From Kalmusia sp. IMI 367209 (Eukaryota > Ascomycota > Dothideomycetes > Pleosporales > Didymosphaeriaceae): DNA of 64,000 bases. Each line of letters begins with the position of its first letter. Positions within the stretch are counted from its first letter, which is position 1. A program made the position numbers and the translations under genes. This document shows positions 1-13,687 of this stretch, piece after piece. A model generated the notes under the pieces. That model was not told the DNA's origin and made no database searches. It saw only the letters and a list, made by a program, of their open reading frames with translations. Location: positions 2,728,001-2,792,000 of the forward strand of contig JAPEUQ010000001.1 in NCBI GenBank assembly GCA_027946365.1, read 5' to 3'.

Positions 1-522
1 ATGCCCTTCTTCTACGGCCAAGTCTACGCGCTCCAAACCCACATCACCAACGCCAACCTCGGCTTCTACCTCCTCGCCATTATGAACTCGACCTCGGTCT
101 TCGGCCGCATCATCCCAAACTACCTCGCCGACAAGCTGGGCCCCTTCAACGTCATCATTCCCTGCGCATTAATAACGGGCGTTCTGTGCTTCTGCTTCAT
201 CAGCGTGACATCTGCTGCGGGCATCATCGTGCTGATGGGCTTCTACGGGTTTTTCAGCGGCACTTTTGTTAGCCTGCCGCCGACGATCATTGTGCATCTG
301 AGTTTGAACGAGAGGGGCAAGATCGGGACGAGGCTCGGGCAGAGCTTTGCGTGCGTGGCAGTGGGGTTGCTGGTGGGGACGCCGATCGGGGGTGCGATTT
401 TGGATCGGAGCGGGTTTTGGGCCGTGTGGGTTTTCGGTGGTTGTATGTTGTTGGCAAGTACAGTGATTTTAGGTGTTGCAAGAGTGTGCCACAAGGGGTG
501 GAGTTTGGCGGTTAGAGCTTGA
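1..522 (+). CDS. MFS monocarboxylate-type transporter, C-terminal part (5' end outside window)
   Basis: The open frame enters from the left edge and stops at 522, leaving about 173 codons. It shows alternating hydrophobic segments typical of the last six membrane helices of a major facilitator. The loop with FGRIIPNYLADK between helices fits the RxxG-type motif of the fungal MCT/Mch monocarboxylate transporter-like group, and GRIIPN is common there. A GAILDRSGFW-like loop also recurs in that group. The substrate cannot be told from this fragment. The Met at position 1 is probably internal, because known family members have six more helices upstream. Confidence 0.75.
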   Translation: MPFFYGQVYALQTHITNANLGFYLLAIMNSTSVFGRIIPNYLADKLGPFNVIIPCALITGVLCFCFISVTSAAGIIVLMGFYGFFSGTFVSLPPTIIVHLSLNERGKIGTRLGQSFACVAVGLLVGTPIGGAILDRSGFWAVWVFGGCMLLASTVILGVARVCHKGWSLAVRA

Positions 523-796
523 GGGGGGAGAGGGCACGAATCTGCTGCGAGGTGGGGAGGATATCTTTATTTATTTGGCATACGGGTATTTTGTATAGTA
601 GATAGCATATGTGGCATTTGGGATAGCAATAGGCTAGTATTCCGCAAATGTTGTATTATTATTCACCGGGCTTTGGCTACCAAGAATAGCGCCGAGTAGA
701 AAACCTGGAAAAGACTCTTACAACCATGTGTCAAAACGTAATAAAACGTAATACAGAAAATCCAATGGTATTGTTTCCAAGGGCACGAACAAAGCT

Positions 797-1893
797 CTAC
801 TCGTCCATCTCATCATCTTCCTCCTGCTGCATATGCATTCTTGAGCTCCTGCCTGCCGTGCTGCTCCTCCCTTGCACTCGATCCGCCTTTTCTCCCACAT
901 GTAAATTCCCGGTCCAATTCGTCTTACACTTGGGACATCGCCTCGCATTGGACTGTTGCCCTCCAAAGTACTGGTTCGCACATCTTGTATGCCACCGCAC
1001 GCCACAGTCCCTATTGTCACACCGTAATCCAATCGTAACAATATCTTTACATCCCTCACAGTCTCTTATCCTAACGACCGGCTCAGCCTCCTCATCGTCA
1101 TCTTCAGCTGGCAGCTCATTATATGTTTCCTTAAGGTAGTTGCGTAGCTCCAAGAGACCGCGTGGCGCGAGCGAGTAATAGAAATGTCTCGATTTCTGGA
1201 AAAAGCCTTGTGATACGAGACCTCGTAACACTCGTTCTGAGTCGGCGTTGGAAATGCTCTTGACGTTGCTTTCGATCTGTGTGGGCTCCCCGTCCGCATC
1301 TGCGTCGACAGCTTGGCTTTGCCGATTTCGTGGCACCTTTGCCAGCTGGGTTGCGCGCATTTCCTTCACTGCCATGATCTCTCGGGTCCTTGTGTTGTTT
1401 TCCTCGAACATGGCGTCTAGCAGACGCTTGATGTATGCGATCTCATCCGAGGTGAACGAGGTGGCGGGTTGGGTGAAGAGGTCCGAGGTGGTATTGACGA
1501 GAGCGTAGGTCTTGTCACCTGTTATCTGCTCGCGGGAGGAGCGTATTTCGAAGTCGAGTTGTGCGATTTTAGCATTTGTGGTCTGGACCAACGAGGTGAC
1601 AATTTGTTCTGTAATATCACCCTCGAATCGCTCGCGCTCAGGTTCTAAGACAAGAAGTAAGCTTATTGTTCAGGTGGTTTGACGTGCCCTGAGAAATAGA
1701 AGCGATGGTCAATCGACTATAGAAGAGCCGGCTGACCTTGTGCCGTGAGGATGGCTGCGACGACCGGTCTTAGTCCTTCAAATGTGAAAATCGAGCGCGA
1801 GAAAAAGGCTTGGAGAAAGGCACGGTGGACGTCATCGTAGAGAGGAGCTTCTGGAGATCGCGAACGATAGCCATTGACTTGGCGTCGTGACAT
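797..1893 (-). CDS. NSE1: NSE1-like RING protein of the SMC5/6 complex
   Basis: Two exons, complement(join(797..1644,1737..1893)), encode 334 aa. The donor is GTCAGC at 1736 and the acceptor TTAG ends at 1645; the joint restores one frame. The N-terminal part is the winged-helix region expected for Nse1. The C-terminus has a variant RING: CEGC, then C-x4-C, WH-x2-C and CPKC (about residues 260-310). In known Nse1 this RING assists the Nse3/Nse4 subcomplex of SMC5/6 in recombinational repair in the nucleus. An acidic tail (EEDDEMDE) follows. The start at 1893 gives an MSRRQ-type N-terminus; an in-frame ATG further upstream would add an improbable Pro/Cys-rich stretch. Confidence 0.85.
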
Positions 1894-3799
1894 ATGAGTA
1901 TAATGTGTGTTTGATCGTTTGTATATAACGTGCGGAGGTGGTGGAGAAACACATGCGCCCGCGACGCGGGGGAACAGAAGGAGCGCGGGAACGCGCAAGC
2001 ACGTGATTGCCAATTAGTCAACGCGAGACAGGATGCAGGACGTTTTGCGATCTATTATTGGCTAGCCACTGTCTCTCTGAATATTGACTGAAGCAATAAT
2101 TGTGCATTACCATCACCTGCTTATAGCTTTGTGTTGCCTGGAGATACATGGCGAGAGTGCATCGCCTACAACACACAGGGTTTGCCTCTGCAGCAGCGGC
2201 ACCGAATTACCATTCAGCCCCGCGGATTAGTCGTCCATCGCCAGCGCATCGCAAGGTCAAGATTTGGTGCAAGCATTTTTTGTTCCCGAGATTGGCCGAA
2301 ACATTTCCTTAATCTGTACACGGAATCAAGGCACACAAGGAAAGCTGGAGAGCGACCCATGAGTAGCTCACAAGATTGCAGAACACGAGGCACTTGTCCG
2401 GTGATGGAAATAGAGGAGGTCACCATCCGGCCGGAACCTGTCTGCCGTAGACTAGATTCCGTCATGCAGGGGCAACCGCCTTGATTGCACCATTCCCACA
2501 GATGAATAGCTCGCGTGTACTATCGTGCACTACGGGGCGGTATCCCGCTCCATTGGCCGGCCACCAATTCGTGAACAGGAAAGAGAAGGGTGGAGTTGCG
2601 GTGAAGAATGCACTAAAGGCTGGCAGAGTGATTGCATTATCGCGAGTCGACGTTCGACATAGCGGTGCGAAGCATGGCCTTCAGGGGTCTAACAAGATCT
2701 TCGCTTCGCTGAAACTCGTACTGGAGCGGTTCCCATGTGCAGAGCAGGTGTAACAAGCGTTGGCCGGCAGAGTGCAGATCGAAGGGTCCAGGCGGAGCGT
2801 GGGGCGTCCTGGCTCCGCTGCTCAACAGGAGTCCACAACTCATGGAACGTAGCGAAACGGGATCTGCACAAAGCTGCGTCTTCTGCAGTCAGCTGGCCGA
2901 GCACCGGTCGAGTCACACCAGACACTGTGCCGGGTTAGACAAGATTCGCAGGGCGCCTACAGCGAGTACAGCGTAATCGATGTGAACGGTTTGCAGAACA
3001 TTCAGCAAGGCATGGATTAGCCAGCCCCTAGACACGACCAAGAAGCCCAATCTGGGCTGCCTCGCTGCCACCTTGGATACATGAGCATGCGACGGCTCAC
3101 AGTGGAATCGCCCACCGCCGGCGGGTGATAGGCAGCTGACAGGGCGCATGGCATCTCGAAGCCGACGAGCACACAAGTCTGGCCAGGCAGAGCGATGACG
3201 GCGTGTATCCACCCGCCCAGCCAGCCCGGAGCCTGTCGATCCCCCCAAGACAGGATTTGCGATTTCTCACATATCTCTCGATCCGCCGCACACTCTTGCA
3301 GTGCACTGAGCATCTCCGCCCTCGTCAACCGGCTAACCCACCATTCCGCCGGCGGGAACGCGCTGCGCTTTCGACCCTTTTTTCAGGGCCATCCTCGAGT
3401 CCCTGCATCCGAAGCGAGGGTCAATTTGATGACAACGTCTCCCCCAGGCTACACATCGCGCAGCCACCGCGCCCGCACAAGAGACACGCCGAAACGGGGT
3501 TAACGGTGTCGCAGTGCTGCCTGCGCCTCGAACATTCCGCGGCTGTCTTTGGGACGACAGCGCCTGAGTTGTAGAGGCTGTGGCTACGTTCTGTGTGGAT
3601 GACAAACGGACCACACTACGTCATCGGCAGCTTCTTTGAAGCAGCCTCACCTTGCCGGCCTTCACACCTGCACCGTCCAACATATTCACGCCACTCACGC
3701 CACCAAGACTCCTCATTTCATGACCCTATCTCCTATACACTCCCACAGCCCGTCTGGCATCGCAGCTCCGTTTCGCACACCGTGGAGGTAAATGTCATC
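1894..3799. other. Intergenic, divergent promoter region between NSE1 and the tyrosine phosphatase
   Basis: About 1.9 kb with only short, overlapping, low-quality frames on both strands. I see no convincing gene. It must hold the promoter and leader of both flanking genes, which are divergently transcribed. A frame in phase with the phosphatase is open back to 3593, so a longer N-terminus of that protein cannot be excluded. Confidence 0.5.
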
Positions 3800-6548
3800 A
3801 TGTCGACGCCTGCGCTGTCACCTCGACCGCGCGAGCCGTCACATCCCACGCAGGCCCGTCCCTCGAGACCTACGCCCATGACAAGGCCCAGCGCTGCACG
3901 AAGTCCCGTCAAGTCTACTCCGCTCGCGACCCGTCGCATGAATGAGATCAAGACGCCCGGTGTCGGAAACAGCCACGATCCCAAGACTCCCAGCCCTAAC
4001 TACTTCGGTCTGGCCGTCGACGCAAATGCAGATGTCTTTGCATCTAGTGCCGCCCAGCACATTCGCGGCAATTGGAGCCCACCGTCCTCGAATGTTCGCT
4101 CGACGGCTGCTGCGTCACCTCGCGTCATACCGGCAGATCAAAATCCTGAGTTCGAGCAATTCAGGCGCCAATCCGAGAACAACAGAGGCTTCGCGCTGGG
4201 ACGGTTCGACTTTGGCTCAGGACAAGCTCCTATGGCCCCACCCACGGGCTCAGCGTTCGGTTCCATGAAAGCCCCTCCGTCGCCACAGTCGATGACGATG
4301 CCCACGATTGCAAACGAGCAATCTGACGAGAAGAAGGATGACGGAAACGAGTACGAAGCGAAGCCGCGGTCACCAAAACGACTCCTTTCGACAGAATCAT
4401 CCATTGTCTACGATCGTCCGCGGCGCAATTCTCCTGCGAGCTTTCTCGACCAAGAAGGTTATGGACGTACGGACGAGCTGGCCGAGTTCGCAGAAGTTAA
4501 GAACTCTCGTCCGTCTCTACCACCGCAGAACTCGACACACAAACCAGCTCTATCTTCTCACCGCGCAGAGACCCTCCCAGCACACATTACCGACGACAGC
4601 AAAACCGACGGCCCCACTATGGCTACGCCCCAGTATATCGTTAACATCTTAGAGTCTGCCGTAGAGGAAGTATTGCTACTCGACCTCCGTGTCTCCACGC
4701 AGTATGCAAAGGCTCGCATTCAAGGTGCCCTTAGCCTTTGTATACCTACCACACTCTTGAAGCGTGCATCCTTCAACGTACAGAAATTAGCTGAGACGTT
4801 CAAAGACGAGGAAGAGAAACAGATTTTTGAACAGTGGCGGAGTAGCAAGCACATAGTTGTGTACGATTCGAACTCATCTCAACTGAAGGATGCCGCGACC
4901 TGTATCAATACGCTCAAGAAGTTTACGGCGGAAGGGTGGAACGGCGGTACCTATATCATCCGAGGCGGTTTCCAGGAATTCGCAGAGAAGTTTCCCACCT
5001 GGATAATGCAGGGTTCGGCGCAAGGCTCCAACCCTGCATCTTCTGCTAAAACTGAATCCGGGCTCCCATCCATAGCCCCTGTCATCGGAGGGTGTCCTAT
5101 GCCAGCCACGCAAAATGCTGCAAACCCTTTCTTCGGCAACATTCGACAGAACATGGATCTTATTGGTGGCGTTGGTCAGATGTCCATCAAACACCCAGTA
5201 GCTATGACCAACCAAGTCGAAGAAGAGCTACCCTCATGGCTACAGAAGGCGGCTAATGAGAAGGATAACGGTAAGCTTGTGTCTGACAAGTTTCTGCACA
5301 TCGAGAAACGTGAGCAGAAGCGAATGCAAAAGGCACTTTCCGGTCAAGTCTTCTACGGAACACCAACATCTGGCCCGGATACCGCAAAATCAGTCCAAAT
5401 AGCTGGTATCGAGAAGGGCTCCAAAAACCGTTACAACAGTATCTGGCCCTACGAGCATTCTCGCGTCAAACTACAGGGTGTAAGCCCAGGTGGCTGCGAT
5501 TACGTCAACGCGAATCATATTCAACCATCGTTTTCTAACAAACGATATATTGCCACTCAGGGCCCACTGCCTGCAACGTTCAATGTATGTCTAAGCTCAT
5601 GCTCTTTGGTAGCATTTACTGACACGTGAATAGGATTTTTGGAACGTGGTGTGGCAACAGGACGTCCGCGTCATCGTCATGCTCACGGCGGAGCAAGAAG
5701 GTGGCCAGCTCAAGGCTCACAATTACTGGTCCGGCAAGCAATATGGCCATTTGCACCTGAATTCTATCGGGGAGCATAGGGCTTCCCTTGAACCTTCAAA
5801 AATTCATCGACATCGCGAGCAGTCCCGACCGACGCTTGGTCAACGCCGATCCACAACGACGAATCCACCTCACAAACCTGGCTACTTTCCTCAAGAAGCA
5901 CAGGCTTCACCTAGTTCTGAACGACCCTACGTCATTGTCCGCAAATTCACATTGTCAAATTCAGATAAGCCGTTCGAGCGGATGCGAGAGATCACCCAGC
6001 TACAATACTCACATTGGCCTGACTTCGGGGCCCCAGCCCATCCTACTCACTTATTAGGTTTGATCGAACAATGTGATGCTGTCTGCAGACAAGTCAACGG
6101 TGGTTCCCCGTCTGGTCCAGATCCACCCAACAGCCGACCCGTGCTCGTCCACTGCTCAGCAGGCTGCGGTCGCACAGGTACCTTCTGTACCGTCGACTCA
6201 GTAATCGATATGCTCAAGCGGCAGCGCCAAGCGCGCAATGTACGCCAGTCTACGCCAATGGAGCTTGACCCTACATCGCCCAACAAGTCTCGAGATAACA
6301 GCCGGGCGATGAGCATGTCGATGAGTATGGATGAGATGTCAATGTCTCGCCGCAGCTCGAGCTCAGAAAGCGAAAATGCAAATGCAGAAGATGACTGGAT
6401 CACAAAAGAAGATGTGGATCTAATCGAGAAAACGGTTGAGGACTTTAGGTTGCAGCGGTTGAGCATGGTGCAGAGTCTGAGGCAGTTTGTGTTGTGTTAC
6501 GAGAGCGTGCTGGAGTATTTGGTAGAGCAGTATCCGAAGTCTGCGTAG
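3800..6548 (+). CDS. Rhodanese/CH2 plus protein tyrosine phosphatase (Pyp1/Ptp2-type)
   Basis: Two exons, join(3800..5584,5634..6548), encode 899 aa. A 49-nt intron (GTATGT...GAATAG, branch CTGAC) lies inside the phosphatase domain. The first ~270 residues are Ser/Pro-rich and probably disordered. A rhodanese/Cdc25-homology domain follows (about 275-400, with LLLDLR, GALSL and IIRGGF), and then the PTP domain (about 500-890). The PTP domain carries KNRYNSIWPYEHSRV, the WPD loop HWPDFGAP and the catalytic P-loop HCSAGCGRTG. This architecture is that of fungal MAPK phosphatases such as S. pombe Pyp1/Pyp2 and yeast Ptp2/Ptp3, so dephosphorylation of a stress MAPK is the likely role. A Ser/Met-rich insertion (MSMSMSMDEMSMS) follows the P-loop. 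The start at 3800 is the best internal ATG; the frame is open to 3593. Confidence 0.88.
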
Positions 6549-7383
6549 ATTGGATTGGATGGCCGGTCTACACAGCTTCAGATGATATGGCCGACCTCTG
6601 GTGAAGGTGGCTTGAGCAGGTGACGAACCTTTGTTTTTCAAATCCCTTTCTGCACATATGGTATTGTTGAAAAGGACTGGCGGCTTTTGGCATTTCTACA
6701 TGGTGTTGTCTTCTTTTGGTTGATTGACTTCGTACATACTTTCATCATCGGTTGAGCATGTCATGTCATTGGGAGGCGTTTATACATTACACTTCGATGA
6801 CTGGCTAGAATTTTAGCATAGGGCAGGTGTGAACAAACAGGGAAGGAACTACATCAGGGGTATGACTTGGGTTTGGAGTCAATAGCCAATACATGCATTT
6901 AGATACTTGTTCCTAGGGTGTAAATGAATGTCGTGTGTTACTTTTCATTTGTAAATTTTGAGGATATGGGGATTGGTGGTGTGACGACGAGTGCAAGGGA
7001 GACAGGCATTGAACTTGTATAGTGACAAAACCAGTCCAGCATATCCTAGCATGCCTGCCTATGGTGTACCAGAGGCGTGGCTTATTTTCATCAAACTTGT
7101 TCGTGTAATTTACATTCCGATGTACAGTCGCTTCCACACTGTCTCATGGCTCTTCGAGCCATAATGATTACTGTTGTGATATGATGTTGGGTTCTGTCCG
7201 CACACTTGGGGACATGAGATCTACGCATAGTATCTCACACATTTTCCCCTGCCCATCATCAGTCTTCACCAGAAGACACTCGAAGCATTGCACATAGAAA
7301 GCGCGAATAAATGTGCTCACACTTGTATCCTCCTAAACCATCTTGTACTCGAGAAAGACAGCCGTACATCTCCCTTGACGAGC
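6549..7383. other. Convergent 3' intergenic region
   Basis: This 835-bp interval lies between the ends of the phosphatase and the esterase genes. It is richer in A+T than the flanking exons, as expected for 3' UTRs. I see no gene or structured element in it. Confidence 0.5.
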
Positions 7384-8339
7384 CTACGCTCCCAACGCCT
7401 TCTCAAACAACACAGCAATCCGTTCGTGCACCCACGCAACAGGATGATACCCATCCCAAAAGAGATGCCTCTCCGGATCCGTACACAGCTTCCTCTCTCC
7501 CGTCCCATATATCCCCTCCAAGCACGCGACGGGCGGATCCACATAGCTCGCCTCAACTCCGTACTTCTGCGGCTGCTTGACGACGTCGGCAAACAGGCGC
7601 TGCACATGGACGATTCGGACGTGCACATATGCCGACCACGCCGCCTGGATGTTGGACAGGCCTTGGTCCAGGGAAGACGCATACGCGGGGCCGATGCGCG
7701 GGTACGGGGCCTCGCCGTAGGTAGCCGGGAACGTGGACACGGGCGGGTAGTTCGCGAGGAGGAAGTGCTTCGCGCCCGCGCGGTAGAGCGCATCCACGTC
7801 GGCGTTGATGATGCTGGAGACCTCGGAGCCCGTCACGGACGTGTTGAATAGCGGGTCGTTGGCGCCGATGTAGTGGACGAAGACATCGTTTGCACGCGGT
7901 CTGTCCATCTGGAGGTACCTTGCGACTTGGTCGTGGGCAGAGGGCACGCGGAGGGAGGAGTTGGGGCCCGTGTAGCCCGCTACGACCGAGTTGTCTGCTG
8001 TTGCGCCGCCGGTTGCGTAGTCGATCAGGTCGGCACCAAGGGCGTTGGAGAGGAGGGTGGGCCATACTGGGCCGTTGCTAAGACGCGTCAGTGTCTGCCT
8101 TGGTATGGCGATGTGTTCGTGAAAAGTGAGACTCACGAGAAGGTATGGTTATAGTACGCCGGATCTGCCGGCCACGTATGGTTGCTAACTACCCACGCGC
8201 CGTTACCGTTGTCGCTATAGCTGTCGCCAAACACAATAAGTCTTCCATATCGACCGGTGAATCCGGATGGTTTACCGATAGGTAAAGCATAGGCGGTCAC
8301 TGCGAGCCAGAGCAATAGTGCAACATTAGAAACTATCAT
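7384..8339 (-). CDS. Secreted GDSL/SGNH-family esterase (CE16-like)
   Basis: Two exons, complement(join(7384..8077,8137..8339)), encode 298 aa. The donor is GTGAGT, the acceptor TTAG, and the phase joins cleanly. A signal peptide is visible (MIVSNVALLLWLAVTAYALP). The SGNH blocks are present: block I FGDSYSDNG (about residue 37), GGATADNS (Gly block), block III GANDP, and DGYHP near the C-terminus giving the catalytic Asp/His. The family comprises secreted lipases, acetylesterases and polysaccharide deacetylases. The length and the FGDSYSDNG/DGYHP signatures resemble fungal CE16 acetylesterases acting on plant-cell-wall oligosaccharides. The substrate is inferred only. There are four or five possible N-glycosylation sequons. 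Confidence 0.85.
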
Positions 8340-9020
8340 TGTAGTGCTTTCGTGATACTACCCTGAGTACCCCAAGGATAGATTTGCTTCTATTCAAGCA
8401 TGAGAAATATGGTGATATGTGTATTTCGAGGAACCCGAGCAAGACCGAAGTGGTGCATATAAACCTGAGGTTGCCCGTCAGCACAGACACTCGTGTTGGA
8501 GCTATACCAAGGGCAATGGTCAACCCCTTATGCACGGTGTAATGCTGAAAGAGCCAAAGCCAAAACCTTGATGTGACGACCTGTCATCGAAGGGAAGAAG
8601 AAGTGATGCAGGTCTTGTGCACTGTCCAGTAGGCACTGGGGCGATAGTAATCAAACGGGCCAATGGAAAATCTCCACTAGTGATGCAGTCAGAGATCCGT
8701 AAGGCGCGAGGAATACCGGAAGCGGCGAACTGCAATCGCTATCTGACGAGCGTTTTCACGCCCATTTCGCAGGTGTTCATGGAGGGTAGTGGATGGAGTA
8801 GGGAATGTAATTTACCAAAACAACTATGCTGGTATCAAAGACATGGAAACCTAGTTCAACGCCATGTACCAATGCCCTACCGCCAAATGCCAATCCTCAT
8901 TACCATAATCGTGTTCATGATTTTCATGATTTTAGTCCACCGAACTTTTGTCTGTCTAGAGGCAGTGCAAATGACACAACCCTTCTACCGGTATAGATCT
9001 TTTCATACAACTACACTCTT
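8340..9020. other. Intergenic, esterase promoter and DAHP synthase 3' side
   Basis: This 681-bp interval has no convincing gene. It should contain the esterase promoter, read leftward, and the 3' UTR of the DAHP synthase. A short direct repeat (catgattttcatgatttt) lies near 8916-8933. Confidence 0.45.
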
Positions 9021-10258
<1,238 letters not shown>

Positions 10259-11331
10259 GGTGGGCGATGGGGATCTCTTATAGCTGCAAGTCAGTACGCA
10301 GTGTATGCAGTGTATGCAGAGTGACCGGGGGGGTTGTGGCGGTCAATGGAGTGGTGGTGTGGTGTGTGTGTGTGCAGTCGCGAAGGGCGCGATATGTACC
10401 AATGAGGCGAGGGGTAATGCGGCTGAGAGGGGCAATGGGATGCGCGAGAGACGGCCGCGTGTGCCATTGATTGACCGGGGCAAGGGCGTGGCAGAGACTC
10501 ACGGTTGAGATGCGTCCGAGGTCGGCTGGAGGGTCGTGGCAGCAGACAATGTGGTCAGATATCGCAAGTCACGGCCGTCGACGCAGACGCAAGAGTCACG
10601 ACGAGGCCAAAATTATTTCGTAGCTTCGGTGGGGCTCCCGTCCGACCGCCCGCCGCCAGGGGCCTGGATCGGCCAAGCCTTGCTTTGCTCTCGACGCCCG
10701 CCCCGACGCCCTGCGACGTTGCCATTGTCCTCGAAAAGTCTCCCCGTCGACCGCGCCGCTGCATGTGCGCCTTTCTCCCTTTGTTGCAGCACGGCCAGCT
10801 CGCTTCTGTGGGGAGCCCGACGATGCACCAAGCACCTGTGTCGCGCAGGCACGATAACAGGCGTATTAAGAGCTAACGCGGGCGCGCGTGATCCGCTGCT
10901 CATTTCACCAAGCTACACCAGGCACACGCTCCGAGCTGAGAGATGAAGACGCTCCTCAGCCACCAACCCGGCATCCATCCCACCGCACCCGCTGCGCGCA
11001 GGCCGCCTTCGAGCACTCATCCACAGAGGCAGCCCGCGACACTGATCCCCATCCCCGTACCGCTGTGGCGCCCGACAGCTCCCCACCCGCGCATCAACCG
11101 GCCATCTGAAACGGCTGCACGGTAGCGACTTCCCCTGACCTCCCTCCATCTGCATCTGCCTCTGTTACAAGACGCATGCGCTTGGACGTTGCCCGAACCC
11201 AGCCGCCAGTCCACACCGACTTGCACTCTTCGCCGACCCTGTCCCCCATCCTCCCCACCAACCTATTCACTCGCGCTGTGCGCCCGTGAACTTCGCAACT
11301 ATACCACCACCCGCTGCCGATCCCGAACCCC
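10259..11331. other. Intergenic, divergent promoter of DAHP synthase and the 11.3-kb gene
   Basis: This ~1.07-kb GC-rich interval has only short overlapping frames of skewed composition. I see no gene. It is bounded by two divergent starts, so it should hold both promoters. A short GTATGCA-type direct repeat (gtatgcagtgtatgcag) sits near 10303-10320. Confidence 0.45.
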
Positions 11332-12234
11332 ATGTTGGCATACCACACGATGCACACCAAGCGCCAGCGGGACGACGACTCAGACTCCGAGGACGAGCGG
11401 TACCTGAAGGTGCGTGTTTCGACCACCAGCAGGAGAAACAATTTGCTAACAGAGAAACAGAGGTCACGGCCATGGAACATGCAGACGAACTATGGCTTCT
11501 CCAATTTCACCTCGAAAAGTCTCTCACCGCCACGTGTGGTGCCAGGTCTCGAAGCAATGACCCCCGCCGAGTCAGAGCATAGCGAAGCGGACTCGCCCAC
11601 CTCCATCCAGGAAGAGCCTCTCATCATCATGTCTCCGCACCACGACATTGACTACGCCATGCATGTCGATGAAGATGAATCAGACCAGATTTCCAGTCAG
11701 CCGCCAGACTCGCCCTTCGTTACCAACTTCCGACCCGCAAAGCTCAACTTTAGTCTCTTCAGTCGCGCCGAAGCAGCTCCCGACATCTCGAGTCGTATCC
11801 CAACACCCATATACCCTTCCTTTAATACAGGTGCGTTGGGCGGACTGGGTTATCCGAACAGTGGCATGGCAGGCGGAATGACGACCACCAACGGCCTCCT
11901 TGGCGTACCTTCGAGCGAGACAATGCAAACACCGCATAGGAGACAGCGCAGCCAAGACAGGACCATACGAATGCCATCGCCCATCTCAGAGGACGAGGAC
12001 ATCCCAGATACGCCGACCGCTCTGACGCAATCGCAACTCTCGCGTCTGAGTGTGACTACCCATCACAGCTCCGACCGGATGGACACCGATATGGGGCCCC
12101 CAGCCACCACGCCCACCCGTGGTAGGAAACGAAGTGGTGCTCTGACGGGCATGGGACGCTTCAGCATGGGGTATCGGGACGATTGCGAGAAGTGTCGGTT
12201 ACGAGTTCCGGGCCATTATTCACATTTTCTATGA
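11332..12234 (+). CDS. Acidic, Ser/Pro-rich unknown protein with a C-terminal Cys/His motif
   Basis: I do not recognise this gene. The frame is 300 codons if unspliced. A canonical 51-nt intron fits at 11410..11460 (GTGCGT donor, GCTAAC branch, AAACAG acceptor). It is in phase and stop-free, so the spliced product is 283 aa. The start may be 11332 or the Met at 11350 (MHTKRQRDDD). The body is disordered, with many SP/TP sites (possible kinase targets) and basic KR-type clusters (RRQR, RGRKR). It ends in YRDDCEKCRLRVPGHYSHF, where the CxxC and following His pair look like a small conserved motif. Codon-level regularity and this tail argue for a real gene. No function is assigned. Confidence 0.65.
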   Translation: MLAYHTMHTKRQRDDDSDSEDERYLKVRVSTTSRRNNLLTEKQRSRPWNMQTNYGFSNFTSKSLSPPRVVPGLEAMTPAESEHSEADSPTSIQEEPLIIMSPHHDIDYAMHVDEDESDQISSQPPDSPFVTNFRPAKLNFSLFSRAEAAPDISSRIPTPIYPSFNTGALGGLGYPNSGMAGGMTTTNGLLGVPSSETMQTPHRRQRSQDRTIRMPSPISEDEDIPDTPTALTQSQLSRLSVTTHHSSDRMDTDMGPPATTPTRGRKRSGALTGMGRFSMGYRDDCEKCRLRVPGHYSHFL

Positions 12235-13687
12235 CGATACTTTTGATCTTCCGTCGGGCTTGATCTTTTTTTTAAGGCGCTTCGCATCAGGGTATGCGGT
12301 TGAAACGACGATATCATACGGCTTCCATGCGCATTGACACTCTTCACGGACTAGACGATAGGCTCTGGGCGGTTATCTGTGGCCGTTTTTGGCAAACTCC
12401 GCGGGCATGGAGTAAAACTTGGCCTTCAGTGAACGCTTTATATTTTCATCGGAGTATCAGCATTGGCAGCGCATGGGAAATTCCTCAGCTGGCAAGACGA
12501 TACATCCCCGTAATCATAAATTCTATCAAACACACTACCACACAATTTTTCCTGAGTATTTGTTATTGAATGCACTCTCATTCACCAATCGTCCCGCCCG
12601 GTGTGACTCGCCCACTTTACTCTGTCCGCTCCATTGACCAAAGCCATGGCATACTCATAGTCCCAAATCTAGACACTACCCACCCCTCGCTAGCATGCAC
12701 CACCTATGACCTTGCATCATGTATAGTCTAGATGGTCATCTACCTGAGACAAGCCCACTGATCAAAACTCGCCGGACTTGGGAGAGCGCGAAGCACGCGC
12801 GCGCACGGCTGCATGGAGCACGCGTTTCGGAGAGCGAAACGAAACGAGCGAGCGCTTTGGGGTGCGCGCTTAACGATGCGAGGGGTGCGCATTCGGTGGG
12901 AAATAACTGGACTGGGGGATGCGAAAAGGAAAATGATAATGGTTGGAGCGGGACAGAAATTGGTGTAAAGGCTCGTGGTAGATGGAAATGGGAGTGTCTT
13001 GCAAGCCGTTGCTGCAATAGCAGTGCAATATATTTGGCACACGGTAGCATGGAAATGTCCTGCGAGAATGGTGCTTCCTAGGGCGATTTGGTCCCATCGT
13101 GTCATGCTGGACTTGTGTTTTCGTATTGCATTTCAAATATGGGAGTAGCTACGAAGCATTCATGGCGTAAGATGCATAGGACTATGCCCACCTGGTGCGT
13201 GACAACCAAAGACACAGCGGGAAGTCAATGTCCACCGGGCTCACTTCCTCTCTGACATTGCTACTGCTACCACGCTCTGTTCTTGTACAGCTAGTAGTCT
13301 CGAATCGACAGGCTGAACTGCCACCAGTTTGTTGTGCCGGGGTTGGAATACGAAGCGGGATACCACCTTGAGCGCATGTTTCGGATATATACATGTGCAT
13401 TCTCAAGAGCGAAGTTGATGTTGCTGATAGCGATCAGCTCGATGCTGCATTCCCCAAGGACAGGGCGAGAAGAACTAGTACTAGGTATACAAGTCTCGAT
13501 GTGATGTGAGAATACGACTAGAATTAAAAAGTGTAATCGGCCGTCTGAACATGCCTCATCTTCCTTGCGACAGGGTGCGCCACATAATCGTACAATGAAC
13601 CCCTCCACGACTCTGGCTTTTCGTCCACTCCATCATACAAGCGGTTTCTTGTGCATTAACCCGTCATCTGCCCGCGCTGCTAGGGCA
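12235..13687. other. Convergent intergenic interval
   Basis: This 1.45-kb interval lies between two gene 3' ends. Several frames of 60-120 codons overlap here on both strands, but none shows family motifs or splice continuity. I read it as UTR and spacer. Confidence 0.45.

Noticed and set aside
7288..7851. Plus-strand frame opposite the GDSL esterase
   Set aside because: Antisense shadow of a GC-rich exon. The esterase on the minus strand has all SGNH blocks.
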